Below are positions 8,967 to 16,101 of a stretch of DNA of 64,000 nucleotides, in pieces. The notes under the pieces are model-generated. The model saw nothing but the letters and a program-made list of their open reading frames with translations. It ran no database searches and was not told the DNA's origin. Source of the stretch: Acidimicrobiia bacterium (GTDB lineage: Bacteria > Actinomycetota > Acidimicrobiia > Spongiisociales > JAHEDJ01). The stretch spans positions 41,108 to 105,107 of the forward strand of contig JARGFH010000007.1 of assembly GCA_029210695.1 (NCBI GenBank), read 5' to 3'. Position 1 is the first letter of the stretch; every line of letters starts with the position of its first letter. Made by a program: the position numbers and the translations under genes.

Positions 8967-9242
8967 TCAGCGGGGTCGGTAGACGTCGGCGCGATGATCG
9001 ACATAGACCACTCGCAGCATGTGGTCTGCTTCATGGATCTCGTAGACGACCCGATATGTGCCGACTCGTGCGGAGTGAAGTCCGGTCAGTTCACCACGCA
9101 ACGCTTTACCGACACGGTATGGATTGTCGAGAAGGGGACCCAGCATGAAGTCGAGGACGGCTACTGCGATCTTTTCGGGGAGTCGGTCAATCGTTCGCTG
9201 AGTGGGTCCGGCAACGACCAGATCCCAGGGCGGCTCCTTCAC
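8967..9242 (-). CDS. RelE/ParE-family toxin
   Basis: 91 residues. The RelE/ParE fold is seen in LVVAGPTQRTIDRLPEKIAVAVLDFML, followed by YRVGKALRGELTGLHSARVGTYRVVYEIHE and the final strand LRVVYVDHRADVY. RelE toxins cut mRNA at the ribosome, ParE toxins poison gyrase; sequence alone does not separate them, though the KxLxGELxGxxSARVGxYRVVY pattern is of the RelE type. GTG start overlaps the antitoxin stop (GTGA), so the two are co-translated, antitoxin first. Confidence 0.85.
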   Translation of the reverse strand: MKEPPWDLVVAGPTQRTIDRLPEKIAVAVLDFMLGPLLDNPYRVGKALRGELTGLHSARVGTYRVVYEIHEADHMLRVVYVDHRADVYRPR

Positions 9243-9526
9243 CCTGTGCGGGCACGGAGCCGATCGCGCATGGCTTCGACTTCGTCCTTGGAGATCACAT
9301 CGCCGGCTTCGATGGCGGCTCTGCCGTGCTCGATGTCGCGAACGGCGGCCGGGTCGGACAGGATCGCCACGGTCTCTTCGATGGCATCGAGATCATCGGT
9401 GCTGACCAGCACGGCCACTGGGCGGCCGTTGCGAGTCACCGTCACTCGCTCATGGGTAGCGACGATCTGGTCGACAACCTCGGAGAGTTTGGCTTTGACT
9501 TCCGAAAGCGGCAAGACCTTAGACAT
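9239..9526 (-). CDS. Phd/YefM-family antitoxin
   Basis: 95 residues from the ATG at 9526 (MSKVLPLSEVKAKLSEVVDQ). The N-terminal Phd/YefM DNA-binding fold shows HERVTVTRNGRPVAVLVSTDDLDAIEETVA; the acidic C-terminal tail should bind the toxin encoded next. An in-frame ATG also exists at 9532, but a promoter with its -10 box at 9534-9539 would start transcription at about 9526-9527, so a leaderless message starting at 9526 fits best. Such antitoxins normally repress their own promoter. Confidence 0.85.
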   Translation of the reverse strand: MSKVLPLSEVKAKLSEVVDQIVATHERVTVTRNGRPVAVLVSTDDLDAIEETVAILSDPAAVRDIEHGRAAIEAGDVISKDEVEAMRDRLRARTG

Positions 9527-9533
9527 GACCATA

Positions 9534-9563
9534 ATTATAGTCTGAGTGGTCGGCAAGGATCAA
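9534..9563 (-). promoter_or_regulatory. Promoter of the toxin-antitoxin operon
   Basis: On the minus strand TTGATC (9563-9558) and a perfect TATAAT (9539-9534) are separated by 18 nt. The -10 box ends 7 nt before the ATG at 9526, implying a leaderless transcript. Confidence 0.65.
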
Positions 9564-10188
9564 CTCTATTGAGGACTCGATCAAGGCCGCCAGCCCGCCC
9601 GTTTCCGGAAGTGTTCGATACCGGTGCACCGGAGTGCGGATCGATCGTCGGGGGGTCGTCACGCATCGCGGCCGCTATCGGAATCGGTGCAGGTCGTGGA
9701 CGGCCACGCCGTTCTCGGCGCCCCGGCTCAGACGATTGAAGGCCAGTTTGGCTTCCCACGCAGGAGATTCGGCAGTAGGCGACTGCCCGAGCGACAAAAG
9801 AAAATAACCACATCCAAGAACCGACCGGGATTCCACCCCCAACCGGCCAGCACCGCTTACCGATCCACCCCTCTCAATTCCACACGCATCTGCAACAAAG
9901 TTGCGAGCGGTATACCAGTAAACCTCGCACCCAGATGATGCAACTGTGTGCGGTGGGACTCACGGCCATCACGACGGTGGGTTTCCCGCGATGCTCAGGT
10001 CGCCTGAGGTATGTCCGGCGAGGTGGCGGACTCCGCTGCGGCTGCAATAAGCCGATTGGTTGGCATCGCCCATGGTGAGCCAGTTGGAGGGTTCCTGACA
10101 GGGTCGCTGACACTCTGCGGGAAGGGTGGCGGGGTTATGACACCGAGATGACATCGAGTCCATGGGGATGAGAGCGAGGCGTACAGCA
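9564..10188. other. Non-coding or unrecognised stretch in the island
   Basis: About 625 bases between the antitoxin promoter and the end of the AbiEii-like gene. The possible frames here have no recognisable domain, no good ribosome sites and unusual composition for this genome. It may be remnant mobile DNA, but I see no transposase motif or terminal repeat. Confidence 0.4.
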
Positions 10189-10858
10189 TCAGAGTTCGAG
10201 TCCCGGCTCCGTGCCTTTTCCGGCATCTCGACCAGGACCTTGAATCTCCAGCTGGTGGCGCCAGCCGACGACTAAGGCTCGGAGGCGAGCGAACTCGGCG
10301 TCGTCGACATCGAAATCGGCTCGTGGCAGACGATCGAGCCTGCGGAGCATGTCCGCTAGGACCGTTCGATCGAAACCGGGATCCTTCTCTGCGGCCAGAG
10401 TGCACAGGTGTTCAAGCTCATAGCGGGATACGAGGGCCGCTACATCCACGAAATCACGAGCAGCGGCCCTACCGAAGAGAGCCAGCAGCTTGTCTGCAGC
10501 GAGCTCCTCATCCGAGAGAATTGCTCCTGCCTCGGTCCGTTCGGTTGGGAAGCGTCGGGCATCCCAGGCAAGGTCGACCAGAGTGGTCTCAGCCCCGAAG
10601 GAAACGAGCAAGCGAGCGAACCCGTCTGCAACCTGGACTCTTCCTACATCGAGGCCGTCCTCGGTCAGCAAGGCCTCGAGCGGAGGGAGCACTCGGTTGA
10701 CTTCCTCCGGGGTGGTGGCGAAGAAGTCCAGATCCCGTGTCGGGCGGTCCACGATGCCCCGCACGATCAAGGCAGCGCCGCCGGCTAACGCAACAGTCTC
10801 CAGCCTCTGTGAGGCCTGCGACGAGCCGCCTGAGCCTCTCCTGGAGCGGGCTGAGCAT
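10189..10858 (-). pseudogene. AbiEii/AbiGii-type nucleotidyltransferase toxin, frameshifted
   Basis: The ATG at 10858, three bases after the stop of the upstream gene, begins MLSPLQERLRRLVAGLTEA, a typical AbiEii N-terminus. It then leaves frame at about 10800, where one extra G would explain the jump. The other frame continues ETVALAGGAALIVRGIVDRPTRDLDFF, with the GGxAL and RxTxDLDFF nucleotidyltransferase motifs, to the stop at 10189. The continuous downstream frame alone could be read from an upstream start at 10908, but that would overlap the preceding gene and give a non-homologous N-terminus. AbiEii-type toxins transfer nucleotides to tRNA or other targets in abortive-infection systems. 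Decay or an assembly error are both possible. Confidence 0.7.
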
Positions 10859-10861
10859 CCG

Positions 10862-11191
10862 CTAGGCCAGCCGACCGCGCCGGCGGAGCCACACGTCCCA
10901 GACGGCACGTACGTGCGGCGAGAGCACCAACTCGTTCCACAGATCGACCAATTGGTCGACGTCGATGAAGTAGCGGACGTCGTCGGCCGTTCCTTCGGTC
11001 AAGACCTGCTCGTAGGCGCTGATCCGATCCCGCCGATCAGAAAGGTTGTAGTCGGTACGCCCGGTCCAACGGATGTGTGGGGGAAGGGCGACCCAACCGG
11101 CTGCCTTTGAGATCGTCGGGTTGTCGACGTCATCGGGAACGGCGACCGGTCGGGTCATCGGGCCCACGCCTGCGCTTCGAGTTGTAGCCAT
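10862..11191 (-). CDS. Small protein, first gene of an AbiEii-type pair
   Basis: 109 residues from the ATG at 11191 (MATTRSAG). I do not recognise the family; the middle reads GWVALPPHIRWTGRTDYNLSDRRDR and the end VWDVWLRRRGRLA. The stop lies 3 nt before the AbiEii-like start, which marks a two-gene operon, so it may be the cognate antitoxin or a stabilising partner. It does not show the winged-helix sequence I would expect of AbiEi. A minus-strand TACAAT at 11204-11199 stands 7 nt before the ATG, again suggesting leaderless transcription. Confidence 0.55.
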   Translation of the reverse strand: MATTRSAGVGPMTRPVAVPDDVDNPTISKAAGWVALPPHIRWTGRTDYNLSDRRDRISAYEQVLTEGTADDVRYFIDVDQLVDLWNELVLSPHVRAVWDVWLRRRGRLA

Positions 11192-11199
11192 GATCTGGA

Positions 11200-12099
11200 T
11201 TGTACGACCAGGTGGTGACACGGTGGAGCTTGGGCCGCACCTGGGCCGTGGCGTTTCCTCGAGGGCGACAGTTTGTCTTCGAGACCGACATTCGGGACTT
11301 CTTCGGCAGTATCGATCATGATCGGCTTATGGGTCTTGTTGAGGCTCGGGTGTCGGACCGGCGGGTGCTCAAGTTGGTGCGGGGATGGCTGCGGGTGGGG
11401 GTGTTGACTGATGGGGTGGTGTCGGAGACGGTCACGGGCACTCCCCAGGGCGGGGTGGTTTCCCCGTTATTGGCCAACATTTTCTTGCATGCGTTCGACA
11501 AGGCTTGGGCCGAGTCCGGCACCGGTGAGCTTGTCCGTTACGCGGACGACTTTGTGGTGTTGTGCTCGTCTGGCAGTCAGGCTGAAGACGCTCAGGAGCG
11601 GGCGACCGCCATCTTGGGTGAACTCGGTTTGGAACTGCACCCGGACAAGACCCGTGTGGTCGATCTCCGGGAAGGCCGCGAGGGTTTCGATTTCCTCGGG
11701 TGTCACTTTCGGGCCCGTATGTCCGGTCGGCTTTGGGAGCAGCGCGGCATTATCCGCTACTACTTGCATCGCTGGCCCTCTGTGCGGTCTATGAAACGAG
11801 CCCGGGCACGGATCAAAGCCCTCACCAGTCGAAGCCGGGTCGGGATAGACCTCCCTGAGGTGATCAGGGAATTGAGCCTGTTCCTGCGGGGATGGGGCAA
11901 CTACTTCCGGACCGGGAACGCAGCCGACAAGTTCGTTCAGCTCGACCGGCACGTAGTGTGGCGGCTCAAACGGCTACTGATCAAGAAGCGGGGCCGCAAT
12001 CTTCGCGCTGGGCAAGCTGACCGATGGACACCGGCCTGGTTCTACGATCAGGGTCTGCACAAGCTCAGTGGCACTATCCGATACCCGAAAGCTGCGTAA
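11200..12099 (+). pseudogene. Group II intron reverse transcriptase/maturase, N-terminally truncated
   Basis: Homology starts near 11260 at RGRQFVFETDIRDFFGSIDH, i.e. within the third RT block; the first 100 or so residues of a normal 400-600 residue protein are absent, and the residues encoded from 11200 are not RT-like. The rest is well kept: GTPQGGVVSPLLANIFLH, the catalytic YADDFVVLC, the HPDKTRVVDL region, FLGCHF, and a maturase X domain with ELSLFLRGWGNYFR. No HNH endonuclease domain is seen. Loss of the N-terminal blocks should inactivate it. Confidence 0.85.
11229..11248. repeat. 20-bp direct repeat, right copy
   Basis: Exact copy of 5665-5684. The reverse-transcriptase homology begins directly after it, so this repeat may mark the deletion or recombination point that removed the 5' part of the intron. 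Confidence 0.8.
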
Positions 12100-12204
12100 C
12101 CATGTCAAGAAGATCATCGGTATGCCGTATGCGGGAAAACCGCACGTACGGATTGAAAGGGGGATGGGGAACCGGGCCGTCAACGGCACCGCGCCCCTGA
12201 CTAC
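11249..12204 (+). mobile_element. 5'-truncated group II intron remnant
   Basis: Contains the truncated maturase gene, a domain V helix (12122-12154) and a GC-rich domain VI-like hairpin before a probable 3' boundary near CTGACTACC at 12198-12206. The 5' ribozyme domains I-III are absent, so it cannot splice by itself. The 3' end abuts the start codon of the cyclase gene at 12207, so it now supplies that gene's leader. Confidence 0.7.
12122..12154 (+). ncRNA. Group II intron domain V (degenerate)
   Basis: Two stacked stems, CCGTA (12125-12129)/TACGG (12147-12151) and TGCGG (12130-12134)/CCGCA (12140-12144), with a 2-nt CG bulge (12145-12146) and a GAAAA loop. This is the layout of domain V. 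The conserved AGC triad reads TGC (12123-12125), and the closing base pairs outside it do not form, which suggests loss of catalytic function. Confidence 0.65.
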
Positions 12205-12206
12205 CA

Positions 12207-14636
12207 ATGGACCACCTGCCTGGCCGGGAGTTGGCGGCGGTCATGTTCGCCGACATGGTGGGGTTCACCGCGTTGATGCAGGCGAACGAGCAACTCGCCA
12301 TCGAGAAGCGGACCCGATACAGGACTGTCCTTGAGGCATGTCACGAGAGGTTCGGCGGGGAGGTTGTCCAGCATTACGGGGATGGTGCGCTCAGCATCTT
12401 CCACAATGCGGTTGACGCCGTCCGGTGCGCTGTAGCAATCCAGAAGGAACTGAGCCGACCGCTTGTGGTTCCGGTGCGGATCGGCATACATCTAGGGGAC
12501 GTGATCATCGAACCAGGCGGCGTTATCGGTGACGCGGTCAATATTGCGTCACGGATTGAGTCGTTTGGGGCGGCTGGGGCTGTTCTGGTTTCGGACTCGC
12601 TGCACGATCAGGTGAAGAACCAGCCGCAGTTTGATTTCGTCGAACTCGGGGAATTCCACCTTGAGAACGTTGTCCGACCATTCGGCATTTTTGCGGTGGC
12701 GTCCGATGGGTTGGTGATTCCCGAAGTCGGCAAGCTGGATGGCAAGGGAAAGGTCGCCGTTCCGTCGGTCGGGCGTTCAGGACCTGGTGCGCCCACTGCA
12801 AGGGGGCTTTTCCGTTCGAGCGTGTTGGCTGCCATCGGGTTTGTGGTAGTCGGGTTGTCGGTTGGGGTGGTGTGGCTCAGTGGGATGTTGACCGGCGACA
12901 ACACCACTGTCACGACGACGGTAGCTGCTTCGACCAGCACTGTTGCGGTGGTGGATGACGTTGCCGATACCACCGTGGAAGAACTGTGGTCACTCACCCT
13001 GGACGCGCCGGTCGTCGGAATGGCGACTATGGACGGTCTGGCTGTCATCGCAACAGGTGACGGTCTGGTGCGTGGCGTTGCCGTAACTTCCGGCGACGAA
13101 CTGTGGAGACACAAAGCCGCACGACCTGCCCAACTTGGCGTGTTCGCCGACGGTGGGGTCGTCTACTACGCAACGGCGGAGGGGGTGTCCCTGCTCGATC
13201 CGGCAGACGGCGAACTGATCGATGGGTGCGGGTTCAGTTTCCGGGATCAGGTGCAGGGTGTCGCGGTGGCCGACGGTTCCGTCTACTTCACCGTGCGTTC
13301 GGACGGCACTGTGCGTCGGGTTCCCACCGACCCCATCCCGGACGGCCCCTGCCACCGACCCGCAGCAGCAAGCTCGCATACATTCCTCTGGTTGCCACCA
13401 CAGTCTGGTCCCGTTGTCATCGGGAGTGAAGTTCTGGTTGGGGATACTCGAACGCTCACACGGCTCGATGCGGCTAGCTTGGATCTGGTTGGGAGCTACG
13501 ACCTCTCTGTGGGTACCCTCGCTGAGTCGTATGACGCCCGGGTGGTTGGACTCGTCGGTGTTGAACTGATTACTCGGACGGCGAGCGGGGTGCGAACCGA
13601 TGCGGCGACTTATGGGGCCGACGGCGAAGGCGCTCTTTATGCGATGGTTCCTGGCTCTGGCATGGCGCGATCCGATTACACGGTCGAGATGGTGCCGGTC
13701 GTATCTGACCTCGGGGTGTTTCTCGTCGACACTGGTCACACGCTCCGCAGGCTTTCTCACGATCTCGGCCGCGATCTTTGGAACGTCGATCTAGCTGTCA
13801 CTCCGACCGGACTATGGCTCGCCGACAACACTGTTTACGTTTCGTTGCCAGACGGAACTCTGGTAGCCATCGACGCACAAAGTGGCAGCGAACTTCACCG
13901 CCTCGGAGTGGGAACAGGAATCGCCACTGCCGCCTTTACCGAAGGGGCGGTCATCATGGCCACAGGAGAGGGTAGAGTCACCGGCTTCCTCGAGCCGTCG
14001 GCTCCCGATCCCAGCCTGCCCAGGTTCGAACCGATTGTGAAAGACCCCCCGCCGCAGCCTGACGCTGTCGTTCGTGAGTTTTACGCCGCCGTGACGGCGG
14101 GGGATCGGAAGCGAGTGGAGAGCCTCATTGCGGTCGATGCCGCGTTCGGTGCTGCCAAGGAAGGTGGCACCTGGTTCTCTCCAGACGCCCGCGACGAGTT
14201 CTGGGCAAACTACGACTTCTTCAACACACTCAACGTCGCACTCTCCGTCGGCACGTGCGAACAAGAGGTCGTGGGCGAATCTGTCATGGTGGACTGCGAA
14301 GTGACCCAGTCCGACACCTACCTCGACGCGCTCGGTGCCGAGATCTCTGGGAGTGGGCGACTCGTGGTGGAGTCGGGTCTCATCCATAGTTTTGTAGGAG
14401 GCCCCAACTTCCGCGGAGAGGTCAGAATCAGCCGTGCCAATGTCGGCTATCGACGCGGATTGACGTTCACCCTGGAATCGGAGCTTCTTTACGACGATTT
14501 CTTCGATTGGGCTGCAACCACCCTGGCTGACGCTCTCGAAGCTTCTTGTGGTACCGACGTCTTAGAGCTCCCCACCGTTGAGTGCGCCCTCTTCATGCTT
14601 GACCACGTCGACGAATACATAGCGGCATCCGAATAG
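12207..14636 (+). CDS. Class III nucleotide cyclase fused to a membrane-anchored beta-propeller
   Basis: 809 residues. Residues 9-160 form a class III cyclase domain: metal-binding D16 (FADMVGFT) and D59 (YGDGALSIF), and the transition-state residues N112 and R116 (GDAVNIASR). The usual substrate-choosing Lys is Gln or His (GEVVQHYGDG), so ATP or GTP use cannot be fixed. A membrane segment spans about 204-226, then a Thr-rich linker, a PQQ/WD-like propeller (about 255-600; repeated GDGLVRG, DGSVYF, DNTVYVSLPDGTLVAID) outside the cell, and a C-terminal region with FYAAVTAGDRKRVESLI resembling SnoaL/NTF2-like folds. It looks like a receptor cyclase sensing an outside signal. It follows the intron remnant immediately, so its native promoter may have been displaced. 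Confidence 0.85.
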   Translation: MDHLPGRELAAVMFADMVGFTALMQANEQLAIEKRTRYRTVLEACHERFGGEVVQHYGDGALSIFHNAVDAVRCAVAIQKELSRPLVVPVRIGIHLGDVIIEPGGVIGDAVNIASRIESFGAAGAVLVSDSLHDQVKNQPQFDFVELGEFHLENVVRPFGIFAVASDGLVIPEVGKLDGKGKVAVPSVGRSGPGAPTARGLFRSSVLAAIGFVVVGLSVGVVWLSGMLTGDNTTVTTTVAASTSTVAVVDDVADTTVEELWSLTLDAPVVGMATMDGLAVIATGDGLVRGVAVTSGDELWRHKAARPAQLGVFADGGVVYYATAEGVSLLDPADGELIDGCGFSFRDQVQGVAVADGSVYFTVRSDGTVRRVPTDPIPDGPCHRPAAASSHTFLWLPPQSGPVVIGSEVLVGDTRTLTRLDAASLDLVGSYDLSVGTLAESYDARVVGLVGVELITRTASGVRTDAATYGADGEGALYAMVPGSGMARSDYTVEMVPVVSDLGVFLVDTGHTLRRLSHDLGRDLWNVDLAVTPTGLWLADNTVYVSLPDGTLVAIDAQSGSELHRLGVGTGIATAAFTEGAVIMATGEGRVTGFLEPSAPDPSLPRFEPIVKDPPPQPDAVVREFYAAVTAGDRKRVESLIAVDAAFGAAKEGGTWFSPDARDEFWANYDFFNTLNVALSVGTCEQEVVGESVMVDCEVTQSDTYLDALGAEISGSGRLVVESGLIHSFVGGPNFRGEVRISRANVGYRRGLTFTLESELLYDDFFDWAATTLADALEASCGTDVLELPTVECALFMLDHVDEYIAASE

Positions 14637-14999
14637 ACCGGACATCGAAACCCCGACTCCCGGCGTTGACGGTCACCGCATCGGGCCACCAGGCTCCGTG
14701 GCTCATCTTGCCCCAAACACGTTGAGGCGGATCGCGTGGTCGTGGACTTTGATGAGAACTACGAAGCAGGATCGAAGGTCACCACACCGGCGTGGTGTTC
14801 GGATGGATACGTCAAGGGCGGCAGCGGCCGCCTCATCGGACAGCATCGCCGGGCTGCTAGCCAATGATCCCGAGGCCGATCAGAAGCATCGTGACGGTTC
14901 CAAAACCACACACCCCGACCCAGATCCAACTGCCGAAGTCGAAGACTCTGGGGCCGTATCCTTTGCCCGCCAGTTCGCTCCTGACGTGCCGAAAAGCGA
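14637..14999. other. Stretch without a supportable gene, probable island edge
   Basis: Between the cyclase and the DctP-like remnant. On the minus strand, 14857 to about 14990 encodes a hydrophobic C-terminus ending SWIWVGVCGFGTVTMLLIGLGIIG, which could be the tail of a broken membrane protein. No start, ribosome site or homology supports a complete gene. I found no second copy of the tRNA-Ala 3' end here. Confidence 0.35.
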
Positions 15000-15241
15000 T
15001 GTACCCGGCGACGCTCAACTCGGAGGCGTTAGCCCAGGTCAAGGAGGTGGCGGAGATCAGGAAGTTTCCCGAGGATGTCCTGACCGCCTTCAAGACCGAC
15101 TTCGAGACGGTCCTGGACGACGTGGCAGCGAGCGATGCCGCCTTTGCCGCGATCCTTGCACCGTGGCGTGAGTTCCGCGACGCTGTTCAGGAGTGGCATT
15201 CCCTGGCCGAGTCGTCGATGCTCCGGGCGTACAATCTGTAG
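15000..15241 (+). pseudogene. C-terminal remnant of a TRAP-transporter DctP-type binding protein
   Basis: About 80 residues, ALAQVKEVAEIRKFPEDVL followed by ETVLDDVAASDAAFAAIL and FRDAVQEWHSLAESSMLRAY, match the C-terminal helices of DctP-type solute receptors (FPxDVL, then a long helix and WxxxxE). The signal peptide and the whole ligand-binding part are missing, and there is no credible start. It probably marks core DNA cut by the island. A hairpin terminator follows. Confidence 0.45.
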
Positions 15242-15274
15242 GAGATCCCGGGTCGAGGACCCTTCAGATCCGAA

Positions 15275-15300
15275 TGAACCTGCACCTCGGTGCGGGTTCA
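15275..15300 (+). terminator. Hairpin downstream of the DctP remnant
   Basis: Arms TGAACCTGCACC (15275-15286) and GGTGCGGGTTCA (15289-15300) pair over 12 positions with one G-U, followed by TTTGATG. It looks like the original terminator of the truncated gene. Confidence 0.55.
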
Positions 15301-15370
15301 TTTGATGAGGGAATGCTCCGAGTTCGGTCCCGGTGATGCCCTACGATGCTTGGTGACGAATGGAGTTCCC

Positions 15371-16051
15371 ATGTCCGGATCCGATCTGTTGGATCAGGGT
15401 TACGCCGAAGTGCTGCGCCGGTGCGTCGCAACAGGTCGGGCGCCCCACTACACCGAACTGGCCGCTTCGCTCGGCATATCGCTGGAGGAGGCGAGATCGA
15501 TGGTCCACGAGCTGGTGAGATTGACTCCGGGCTGGGTGCATCCTGGAACCGATCTCCTGGCGTCGTTCCCGCCCTTCAACCTTCAACCAACGCAGTACTG
15601 GGTGACGATCGATGGTGATCAACGCTGGTTCGCTCAATGTGGGCTCGAGGCCCTGGCCATCCGGTGGCTGGTCCCGGGCCAGACGGTGAGGATCGATGCG
15701 CCCTGTTTGTGCTGCGGCGAACCGATGGTCTTGGAGATGATCGATGAATCCATCACCACCATCGAGCCTGAGGCAATGGTCGGCTACACGAGTTCTGAGA
15801 TCGGCGGAGATCCGGCCACGCGACCATTTAGGTGAGCGAACATGAACCTCTTCCGGTCGGAAGACCACGCTCGCAACTGGGACCGGTACGACGACACAAT
15901 GGCAGCCAGCCTCCGTCCGGTGGCCGAATGGGCAGACATCTTTAGCAATGTCTACTTCCGGTCGCGGGGCCGCCCCGATTTCGTGTCGTGGGCGAAGAGC
16001 GAAGCAGGCATAGAGGCGTTCGCCGAGCTTCGACGTCGAGCCCGATCCTGA
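15371..16051 (+). CDS. MerB-like (organomercurial lyase family) selenoprotein, UGA read as Sec155
   Basis: Read through one in-frame TGA (15833-15835), the gene encodes 226 residues from the ATG at 15371 (MSGSDLLDQG). N-terminal winged-helix region HYTELAASLGISLEEARSMVHEL, then the lyase core WFAQCGLEALAIRW with C90 and E93 (MerB C96 and D99) and the CxCC motif PCLCCGEP. The part after the TGA, ANMNLFRSEDHARNW, aligns with MerB HVHFF..AEDW, which puts the TGA exactly at MerB catalytic C159. Spacing from C90 to residue 155 is 65, against 63 in MerB. A hairpin with a GGTC loop begins 13 nt after the TGA. Family role: protonolysis of carbon-mercury bonds using two Cys and an Asp; the substrate here may be another organometal or something else. 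The alternative is a nonsense mutation with a separate downstream fragment from 15842; the exact alignment and hairpin argue against it. Confidence 0.75.
15849..15864 (+). promoter_or_regulatory. Bacterial SECIS-like hairpin
   Basis: Stem TCTTCC (15849-15854) / GGAAGA (15859-15864) with loop GGTC. The first loop G is 19 nt after the TGA; the E. coli fdhF SECIS has a GGUC-containing loop at nearly the same distance (18 nt). Bacterial SECIS elements recruit SelB and Sec-tRNA to the UGA. Confidence 0.65.
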
Positions 16052-16101
16052 CTCCGGTACGTCCCTGACTCCGGCCCGCCGATCGGCGACGCCGTCTGCG
16101 T

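Noticed and set aside
10190..10215. tRNA T-arm-like sequence GTTCGAGTCCC
   Set aside because: The flanking bases do not pair into a T-stem and no cloverleaf can be built around it.
15842..16051. Separate 69-residue gene starting at the ATG after the TGA of the MerB-like gene
   Set aside because: It is in the same frame, has no ribosome site of its own and aligns as the direct continuation of the MerB fold; readthrough of UGA as Sec explains it better.
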